From contig MNCI01035767.1 in the NCBI GenBank assembly GCA_015680685.1, positions 264,015-328,014 of the forward strand: a DNA stretch of 64,000 nucleotides, read 5' to 3'. The stretch is from Gnetum montanum. Taxonomy: Eukaryota; Streptophyta; Gnetopsida; Gnetales; Gnetaceae. Made by a program: the position numbers and the translations under genes. Shown here in pieces: positions 55,464-64,000 of the stretch (positions are counted from its first letter, which is position 1; every line of letters starts with the position of its first letter). Below the pieces are notes generated by a model. It saw only the letters and a list, made by a program, of their open reading frames with translations, searched no databases and was not told the origin of the DNA.

Positions 55464-58400
55464 TTAAATGTAGAATGGTTTTAAGAACAAGTGATTGGTT
55501 GGATTGGAAAAATCATTCCCTTCCATATCAGCGAGCTTAAATGCTTCATTGTCAAATGCTTTAGTGACCAAGTAAGGCCCTTCCCAGTTGGCTGAGAATT
55601 TGTCTGAGTGTTCTCGAACTGCCTTAAGTACAAGGTTGCCCTCTTTGATAGGGCACTTATGGATATTGTGCCGATGTCGTTGCCATTGTTTTTTTTGATA
55701 CCATTCAATCTGATCGAGGGCACGTATGCGTTCTTCCTCTACTGAGTCCAGGTCAATGATGCGCAGATCATTGTTCTGCTCATCGTTGAGGAGTCCGAAA
55801 AGTGTTATCCTTAAAGATGGTACCTGTAATTCCAAAGGTAAAACAGCTTCTGAGCCGTAAACAAGACTATATGGTGTTTTACCTTTTGAAGTTCGATGTG
55901 TAGTATGGTATGCCCACAATGCGTATATCAATTGTTCATGCCATCTTCGCTTGCTTTGGGTGAGCATCTTTTTGAGTATTGTAATAATCGTTTTGTTCGT
56001 CGCCTCTGCTTGCCCATTGCTCTAAGGATAGTAAGGGGATGAAAACAAGTGTTTGATCCCTAGAATTTCGCAAAAGGTTTTGGTCTCGGCACTGCTAAAT
56101 TGTGGCCTGTTGTCAGTGATGATGGTCATGGGAATGCCAAAGTGGGTCACAATGTTTTCGAGAATGAAATCGCATACATGTTTAGATGTAGTTTTTCGAA
56201 GGGGAGCAGCTTCTACCCACTTCGTAAAATATTCGGTTGCAATTATGATGAAGCTATGCCCTATAGAAGATGAAGGTGTTATCAGGCCGATAAGGTCCAA
56301 TCCCCACTTTTGAAAGGGCCACGTGATTTGCGTCGTATGCAACTCATTTGGTGGGACATGTATTAGATTGCTATGTTTTTGACAAGTACTGCATGTTTTG
56401 ACCTTGGAGAGACAGTCGTATTCCATGTGTGGCCAATAGTAGCCTAAGTGTTTGATCTTTATTGCCATGGCTTTTGGTGCTATATGTCCTCCGCATAGTC
56501 CGTCTTGTACTTGTTCGACAATGGTTTGGGCATCGGTACTATTGACGCATGTTAGCAATATGCCTTCGTAGGATCTACGACATAACGTGTCCCCTACTAG
56601 GGTATACTGCTTAGAACGTTTTCGTACTGCATCCTTTTGTGCATTTGTTAGATGTCGTGGTGTTTCTCCACGTAGAAGGTATTCTTTTATGTCATCATAC
56701 CATTCTATGGCGTGTGTTGTACTAATAGATGCGATCGGTAGCACGCCAAGAGTATCGATTATTAGTTCGGCACAACTAGTTATGGAGCTTGGCAACGTGT
56801 GGAACATGTCGAGCGATATGCTTAATGCTAAGGTGGCTAGTGCATTTGCGATGGTGTTGTCATTTCTAAAGATGTGTTGCACATCGATGTTTTCGAATCG
56901 CCTCGTTAGGTGTTTTTCCAGGTCGTAGTATGATTGTAAATGTTGGGCTTTACATGTATAGACGTCTGTGACTTGGTTTATGACCAGTTGCGAGTCTCCT
57001 CTGACCTCAAGACGTGTGATGTCTAAAGCCAATGCTACCGCGAGACCTCTAAGGAGACCTTCGTACTCTGCTATGTTGTTTGTGCAATGAAAGTTGAAAC
57101 GATAAGCAAAGGGTCGGATCTCCCCGGAGGGATAGGTGATGACAGCGGCTGTAATTCCACCTCGAGAGGAGGATGCTCCATCAAAGTTTAGAATGGCATC
57201 GTAGTCGTTGGGCACTATGTCTATTGCGCTTACATTCTCGTCCGGGAACTCTGGCTCTATTATCGCTTGATCATGTGTTGGTGACGCGGCCATCTGATTC
57301 GCTATGGCTTGACCCTTAACTAATGATTGGGCTATGTAGTGTAAGTCAAATTCAGCTATCATGGCTTTCCAGTGAGCTATCCGACTCATTTCGTAAGTGT
57401 TTCCCGTGATGGCCCTGAGCATATTGTCCTTGCAAATTATATTAACTTGGTTACGGAAGAGGTAATGTCGCCATTTTCTCAAAGAAAAGACCAAAGCTAA
57501 ACAGGACCTCTCCACGTTGTTATACTTTTTCTCGTGAGCAACTAATGCATGGCTTAAATAATACACAGGGACTTCGGTTCCGTCATCTCGTTTCTGGCAA
57601 AGCATAGACGTGATTGATTTATTCGAAGTAGCGAGGTAAATGTAAAATGGTTTATCGTTTTGAGGTNTCGAAGTAGCGAGGTAAATGTAAAATGGTTTAT
57701 CGTTTTGAGGTGGATAAACTGTTGGTAATCAGGCAAGTGTCATTTTAATGTTATCGAATGCTTCTTGACACTGCGGAGTCCATTCAAAATGGACGTTTTT
57801 GTGTAACAAGTTGTTCATAGGTTTTAGTTTGTCTGTCAATTTTTCTATGAAGCGCCTGATAAACTACAATCTACCTTGTAGACCTCGAAGTTCGGTAAGG
57901 TTGCCTGGTGGTTTCAGGTTTGTTATGGCCTTAACCTTATCGGGGTCTACTCGTATCCCTGCTTCTGAGGCTATAAATCCAAGCATTTTTCCTGTCTTGA
58001 TGCCGAAGACACATTTTTTCGAGTTGAGTCTCAATTCATACTTTAAACAACGTTTTAATACCACGTCAAGGTCTTGTATATGTTGTTCTGATGTTTTGGA
58101 CTTAACCACAATATCGTCTACATAGTCGTTGAGCGAGTGTAACATGTAATCACTAAAGATGAACATCATTGCTCTTTGATATGTGGCCCCAGCGTTCTTG
58201 AGACCAAAAGGCATCATTATGTAACAAAAGGTTCCCCATGGTGTCATAAAGGTAGTTCGGAGCTGATGCTCCAGGTTAATACGTATCTGGTTGTATCCCA
58301 AGAAGCCGTCCATAAAAGATAATAGTGCATGCCTAGTAGTTGAGTCAACAAGTTGATCGATGCTGGGTAGAGGAAAATCATCTTTTATGGTTGCAACATT

Positions 58401-59000
58401 TAAATCCCGGAAGTCAATGCATAGGCGAATGCTTCCGTTCTTCTTCAGAACAATGACCATGTTGGATACCCATTCGGCGTAATCAATAGCTCGAATGAAG
58501 CCAGCCTGATAAAGCTTGGTGATCTCATTGCGAACTGCTAAGGACACCTCGGTTTTAACCTTTCGTGCTTTTTGTTTTACCGGTCTCAACTTCGGGTCAA
58601 GGATAATATTGTGTTGGACAATTCTGGGGTCTCGCCCAGGCATGTCTATGTAGGACCAAGCGAATGCTTTCATATTTTCCCTAAGCACGTTTTCAATGTC
58701 TTTGGCTAAGTGCAGTTTTAGTAATATGCTTAATTTTAGTATTTTGATTTCCCCATCGGGCATGGTTATGGGAGTTTCGGTCAACGGGTCTTCGGTGATA
58801 TTTTTGGCTTCTGTGTCAAGGGATTTTGTCATGCCTTTGTAGTTGTCTATTATTTGCTGTGTTGAGGTTTATGTTGGTGTCCCTTGCAATTTTTCCGTAT
58901 GGTCCATCGATAATTAACGGTTCAGTTAAGTGCTGGTAATCCATCAGGGTTGCTCCTGCCAATAAACGGAGAGCTGAATGAGCTAATGGGTATCGTTCTA
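55464..59000 (-). pseudogene. RT, RNase H, second RNase H and integrase of element C, nearly complete
   Basis: Minus-strand order: pre-RT (LLAGATLMDYQHL, near 58960), RT 58600-57870 with YVDDIVVKS (YVDD at 58124-58113) and FMDGFLGYNQIRI, a TAG at 57866-57864, first RNase H from about 57840, second RNase H near 57230-56800 (LNFDGASSSRGG, NNIAEYEGLLRGLA, RGDSQLVINQ, RNDNTIANALATLAL; D-E-D-D complete). Integrase: zinc finger GLCGGHIAPK...YYWPHMEYDC...CSTCQ, with Gln in place of the first His; core WGLDLIGLITP, TDNRPQFSSAETK, then a TAG at 56024-56022 just before SNGQAEATNK, so D, D and E are all present. The C-terminal part ends NHLFLKPFYI at 55464. The join at 57667 duplicates about 40 bp. Dual RNase H marks the Tat group. 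Confidence 0.9.
57626..57709. other. Assembly join in RNase H of C (N at 57667)
   Basis: The stretch TCGAAGTAGCGAGGTAAATG...TTTTGAGGT stands on both sides of the N. The frame break in the RNase H at this point is therefore artificial. Confidence 0.85.
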
Positions 59001-59064
59001 TATTCTTTGGTAATTTTAGATATGTGTACATGCATGATGATGGATTATCATCACACCGGGACGC

Positions 59065-59200
59065 GTGGCAGTTTAAGGCCGTACCGGGCCGTAGGTGGTA
59101 GTTTAACGCCTTACCGACTCGCAAGTGGGTTTGAAAATGGTAGTTTAAGGCCATACCGGGCCATAATGGCAATTTAAGGCCATAACGGGCTGTATGTGGC
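59065..59200. repeat. AGTTTAAGGCC...CCGGGCC repeat cluster, RT-side border (C)
   Basis: Four or five units such as GGCAGTTTAAGGCCGTACCGGGCCG, equivalent to 26480-26640 in B. Confidence 0.75.
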
Positions 59201-59392
59201 GGTTTACACTGGAATGTTCAGCGTAAACATGGTGAATGGGGTCCACAGAGGAACTGGAATGTAGTAATTTCTGTTTTTTATATTTTTTATTATTTTTCTG
59301 GGCAAATTTTAGCGAAAAATATGTAAAAAGGCACAAAATGGCAAAAAGGAGCAACGGCGGCATAAGCGGCAGCAGCAGCAACGGCAGAGCGC

Positions 59393-59400
59393 TATATAAG
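59393..59400 (+). promoter_or_regulatory. TATA box of the antisense gene (C)
   Basis: TATATAAG in GAGCGCTATATAAGGGGG, 250 bp before the ATG at 59650; equivalent to 26852-26859 in B. Confidence 0.55.
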
Positions 59401-59649
59401 GGGGGGTTTCATTTGTTTTTCATCGATTTGCAGGAGCGTAGACGACCCAGCGTAAAATCCGAGCATGAGCGTAAACCATCGAACCCAGCGTAGATGCCGA
59501 ACCCAAACCTAAGCGTAGATGCTGATCGATTAAACCCAGCGTAGACGCCAACTAAACCCCAGCGTAGACGCCGAGCATAGAAGGTCAAGCATAGGCATAT
59601 AGAGTTTCAACTCTTAGTGTAAGCTATCAATCCCAGCGTAGATGCCGAG

Positions 59650-62600
59650 ATGGGCAAGGGCAAGGAGGTGGAAGGACAGGGGAGGAAGAGTCCTGACTTG
59701 ACCTTCGCCGAGGAGAGCGAAGCCATGTTGCAGTGCTTGCCCTGGCCAAGGATTCCATCATGGCCTGGAACATCACACAGGTAGGCTCTGATCTTGTCTC
59801 TGTTAATTATTTTTGCCTGTATGTGCTTCATAGCGTAGACAGTCTCGTAGGGGTTTTCGACGTATACTCCAAGTGTAAATTCACAGCATAGAGACGTCGA
59901 CGTATATGCCTAGCATAAATTTACAGTGTAAAGTCAGGTTAGCGTCAACTCTCATAGCGTAATCTGTCTTCAGCGCACAGCGTAATCACTTTATCTCACT
60001 GAAGGCTATACGGCGTAAGAAGTTTTCTATGCACGAAGTTCTATTTTGTCAGCATAAGCTTTCTGTTTTATCAGTGTAGACGATTTACACTATTACGGCG
60101 TATACGCTGAGGGCCTCTTTGACGTATACGCTGAGCGTAATTACGATGCAGCGTAGACTTGTTTTTCATGTTTCTAGCGTAAACTGTTTGCTCAGAGTAT
60201 AGCGTAGACTATTTACGTTGGCCACTTCTGTGGCGTATACGCTGAGGGTTTCTTCAGCGTATACGCTAAGCGTAAGAGGTTCGGACGTTAGCGTAAATAG
60301 TTAATTGTCAGCGTATACGCTGGGTCAGGTAGCGTATGCGCTGGGCATGAACAAATTTTGATAGCGTATACGCTAGGTTTAGCAGCATATACGCTGGGCG
60401 TCAACAAATTTTGGCAGCGTCTACGTTAGGTTTTAACAGCGTATAAGCCAAGCGTAAACAGTTAGAAAATCTTTCTAAGTGTCAGTCTACGATGTGAACC
60501 TTGGTTTTTCGCGTTGTTTTGGTGCATTGCTGATTTTTCGTTGGTACTCTGGTTGTTTGTAGGGAAACCAAGCCTTTTCTCCTCGTGGTTGAGCTTGTCG
60601 GGGTGCTAACATGGTTTGGCCCCATGGAGGCGAATGAGCCTACCCTGGACCTAACCGTGGAACACAACGGGGTTTGGTTCAGAGAAGGTGCGTCTGAATT
60701 CTTATCCTTTATACTGGACAATTTTGAAGTAGTTATCTGGTCACACCTGAATGAACTAGTGGCACGGAGCATACTTGAGGTGATGTTGCCAGGAGCCGCG
60801 GAGGGTGTCGTTGTCTTCATGGAAGACATCGACGAGGGGCATTTTACGAATGAGAATGGTTCTTCCCGCGGGCCTAAGTCCACACGCCCGTTAGCACGCG
60901 TGTGGGCTCGATTTCCACGAGGGTAGTACTACCTCGATAATACTTTATTTTTAGCCGTGCGCGTGCATGCATTATTCCAGAACCCTCCCGGCACAGTGTA
61001 CCGAGTGGGCAGGTAGGACCATTCAAGTTTATTGCTTCTTTTCGTCATTTGGCATTTGCCTCAATTTTGACATCCACTTGTTTGTAGGCCAAAAGTTAAT
61101 GCAGACGGAATATGTGTCAAAGATGATGGGCTTGCCTTAACTCGTACCGCTCTAGAGGCATTTATGGTGGGTCCTACCCTTCGTAAAACTATATTAGGTC
61201 TAATGAAGGGGGATATCATCTATTTTCACCAACGATTCTCTAGAGCGTTTGCACTGTGCCAAGCCCGTGGATGGCTGGATAAAGATTGGTCAGACCAGGG
61301 GCCAGTTTTCCCTCTTGACTCTGGTCTAGGCAGCACATCCAAGTCTACTACGGGAGGTGAGTGACAATGTCTTTTGGATGTGCTAACGTGTTTTAACTAC
61401 CGAGGGTTATACTGATACGACAATCTTACATTGCGTTTGTAGTTGATGGACCTACTGGTGGGGATCCCATCACAACCAAGCGATTTGAGACAACACTGTC
61501 AATGAAGTTCGGGGAGGTGACTAAGGCCCAAAAATGGTTACGCAACCATGCTTCGCCATCTATTGTTCATTGCTTAGAGAATGTCGGCCTTATGGAGCTC
61601 TTCATGACCCTAAGTCCTGATGTATCAATAGGGGAAATGATTGGGATTGTGGATTCTTTTAATGAGCCTATCTCCTACTACAGCACCCAGATTAAGGGTG
61701 TTAAGGTGGTTTTTCATCTATCACCCGAGTTTTTTCTCAAACTTATTCGGGGTACCGGAAGATGGCATAAGTGTAGTCTTAGACAGAGCTCATAAAGAGC
61801 TCCATACGGTGCGCGAGTTGGAGGACTAGTTGGGCCTGGCCAAGGGTGCCAAGGGGTTCTCGATGCAGGGGAAAGCAAAGATTGAGGAGGTGAATGAACT
61901 ATATCCCCTGTTTAGATCGCGGGTGTTCCCCAAAATCCTTTCTCAGGTACGGAGTCTTGGGGTTGAGGCTGTACGCATCATGCGAACCATCCTGGAAGCT
62001 GGCATGCACTATAACTGGGCTAAATTTTTGTTGTTTGGCTTGCACAAGGAGATAGTGCGATTGCGCTCGAATGTTGAGGCGCAATCCCATTTCACCTTTG
62101 CGTTCTTCGCCGGTTACCTTCGTCGCTTTGCCGAGTTTCTGGTAGTTTGTGGGGACAACAAGTTTGTTCTACGGGATTGGGGTCAATTATCCTGCCCATG
62201 GATCAATCACCTATTCGAAACAACCAAGTCTCAAGACGCTCCTGAGGGTATTGATGAGTCTGTGTCTATTACGACCGGGGGATCATTGGGTACCTCCATT
62301 CATACTTGTGATAGCCTGGGGTTAGAGCCAAACAATGTGCCCCTCACTACAAGAAGAGCTGAGCGAGTTATTAAAGAAACCATTGGGCAGGCCAAATCGA
62401 AGCTGAAGAGACTTGAACGCCCAACTGGGGAGGCTTCTAATGTGAGGGAGCCACGAGTAAAGTGCATAAGATTCAAGATGCTCAGTATGTAAACTTCGCC
62501 AGCTTATTGTGTTATTATTTTCATTTTGCTCATAATTTTCTCTTCAATCGCTTACATGTCATTGATGTCTCTGGCTTGATTTGAAAAGTGAGGAAGCAAG

Positions 62601-63966
62601 CATTAGAAACCATTACTGAGGAGGAGGAGACCAACAAGGAGCGGAATAATGAAGAAGAAAATGTGGAAAAGGATCATGGAGGAGGAACAGAGGAGCTAAA
62701 GGGAGACACTAGCGAAACTGAACCATTGGATGACCAGGGCGGTGTCGAACAAATGTTCCGTAGCTTTCTTCGGGGAGATCTCGACTTGGGGGATCCCCCA
62801 GAAGGTGACAAGGAGGACGGTATGTTTTCTTTTTATCTTATTTCATCTTGCCTTGTTAGTTGTCCTCGCTATGGTGTTTTATTTTCATGTTTTCATTTTT
62901 CACAGACGCAGGTAGCAAAACCAGGACGGTGCGCTTGGACGTACCCATGAAGACAGTTCCCCTTGAGATGACCGCTAAGGTTAGTTCCCGCACCCATGAG
63001 CCATTTACTTGGTCAGAAATGCCAAGTAAGATGGATTTTGTGGCCGGAATCGTGGAAGAAGTCATCGAACGAATTCAGGAGGTCCACCCTGAAATAGGTA
63101 TAATGTTTTAAATGACTTGTCGTTTTAGAGTGCCACACCCTATTTCTGTTGTCTTAACGTTTGATCTTTTCGTACGCATAGGTGCCAAGCTGAGGTGGGA
63201 TCTTTCTGAGACAATCAGCATTGACAGTTTGGCTACACTACCCCCAGAAGTGGAATGGGTACCAAGGCTGGTTTACAATGAGGTGGCGGAAAGCCTTGTC
63301 CATAACGCCAAGTCAGTGTGGACCTATAGGCGATCCATTGAACAACTATGGTTGCAAATCCAGACAAAGGAGAAGGAAGTCTCCGAGCTATTGACTAAAC
63401 GTGACGATCTCAAAGCTCGTTATGAATTCGCTTCGGCCCGATTAGCAAGTGATAGTTCTTGGCGAACGTCCGAGATTACGTACAATAGATATTGGAACTT
63501 GTTCAATTGCCATGCGTCGCTAATTCGGAGGTTCGCGGAACGTAAAGCCCAGATAGACCTATTGAATCTGAAGTGCCAAGATTGGAAGGCATTTTCCTCC
63601 AAGGTGCGTAAGTGGGGCCAAGATGAGAAAAATCATAAGCACCACTATAAGAAATCATTAAAAGAAGTTTCCATAGAGAAACGACAACTTGAGATGTTCG
63701 TAGAGGGTTTGGGCTTACGTTCTGCGTTCGATACTTTTGCGGAGAACACCATAGTTGAGATGGAATCTCCTAAGAGGGTTATTACCACTACTTCTGGGGA
63801 AGTTACTGTGGGTGAATTTCCTCTAAAACGTCCTATCTGGTCGGCTGTTAACAAGGGAAAGGTCTTGGTAGACGTCGACCTAGGCCTCGGTGAAACAGAT
63901 TGGGCTAGTGTTTCGGAGGAGGAAATCCTTCGTCGATTGGAGTTTGGCTTAGGGGGATCTCCTATG
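59650..63966 (+). pseudogene. Antisense FCP1-like/coiled-coil gene of element C, exons 1-7
   Basis: Exons: 59650-59780, 60563-61012, 61088-61356, 61443-62484, about 62575-62819, 62906-63097, 63182-63966; exon 8 lies beyond the window. Exons 1, 2, 3 and 7 have exactly the lengths of B (131, 450, 269, 785). Exon 1 is open here (MGKGKEVEGQGRK...WPRIPSWPGTSHR). The HAD part reads VVELVGVLTW and NTLFLAVRVHALFQNPPGT, so catalytic Asp residues are missing as in A and B. Exon 7, the coiled-coil tail, is fully open (SVWTYRRSIEQLWLQIQTK). Damage: TAG at 60924, one extra T in a T-run near 61731-61736, TAG at 61827, and the exon 5 acceptor CAG changed to TGG. The middle domain from 61830 to 62484 is otherwise open. 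Confidence 0.87.
59781..60562. repeat. Intron 1 of the antisense gene (C), GCGTATACGCT words
   Basis: 782-bp intron almost entirely of diverged AGCGTATACGCT and AGCGTAAAC words; perfect palindromes at 60256-60267 and 60310-60321. The upstream flank 59430-59640 is full of CCAGCGTAGACGCC words. Confidence 0.8.
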
Positions 63967-64000
63967 GTAAGTATTTTGTCATTGTGAAATTGATTTGCTA

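Larger units (their letters stand above)
52804..64000 (-). mobile_element. Element C: Tat-like Ty3/gypsy element, 3' part, running off the right edge
   Basis: Same family and orientation as B. In view on the minus strand from right to left: antisense gene (59650-63966 and beyond), AGTTTAAGGCC cluster, pol (59000-55464), 3' non-coding tract, polypurine tract, 3' LTR 54041-52804. Gag and protease would follow beyond 64000. It is the best-kept copy of pol in the window. Confidence 0.9.

Overview
This is nuclear DNA from a land plant with a large, repeat-filled genome. No host single-copy gene, rRNA, tRNA gene or CRISPR array is visible. The species cannot be told from the window; a gymnosperm or other large-genome seed plant would fit. 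Almost everything is LTR retrotransposon, and most of it is nested.

The nest, oldest first: a Copia element F (minus strand, gag remnant about 49460-50560) was probably entered by an Athila-like Ty3/gypsy element E (minus, 41520-49319, 5' LTR 48443-49319). E was entered inside its integrase by a related Athila-like element D (plus, 3' LTR 40709-41519). D was then entered by A (minus, 1-11365, in the gag part), by an unclassified insertion G (about 11990-13560), and by B (minus, 20149-38316, flanked by the 5-bp target duplication ACCAC). A probable solo LTR (42530-43844) sits in the RT of E. A third element of the A/B family, C (minus, 52804 to beyond the window end), lies to the right.

A, B and C belong to the Tat side of Ty3/gypsy: two RNase H domains, a YVDD reverse transcriptase, large size (B is 18.2 kb) and, in B, a primer-binding site matching plant tRNA-Asn. 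Their order on the minus strand is 5' LTR, leader, gag, protease, a gap of about 5.9 kb, RT-RNase H-RNase H-integrase, 3' non-coding tract, polypurine tract, 3' LTR.

The remarkable part is the gap between protease and RT. In B and C it holds an antisense (plus-strand) gene of eight exons with its own TATA box, about 1,076 codons in B, and with exon sizes and intron phases shared between copies. A carries exons 2-8 of the same gene in the same place. It encodes an FCP1/NIF-like HAD domain whose catalytic aspartates are gone in all three copies, then a domain resembling plant transposon proteins, an acidic linker and a coiled-coil tail. Because it runs against the element's RNA, its introns survive retrotransposition. 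All three copies now carry stops or frameshifts, so these copies are pseudogenes of a family-wide cargo gene.

Non-coding parts of each LTR family are packed with a family-specific short degenerate word. In B and C it is the palindrome AGCGTATACGCT, in A GCGTGA/GCGTGACC, in G GTAGC/GCTAC, in the solo LTR AGATGTCTCC. A second motif, AGTTTAAGGCC...CGGGCC and variants, clusters at the borders of the coding blocks of A, B and C. Decay in the old elements is dominated by TAG stops, as expected from C-to-T loss at methylated CAG and CCA/TGG sites. Six single-N positions and one run of 179 N mark assembly joins; five of the single Ns sit between near-identical direct copies and look like unmerged contig ends.
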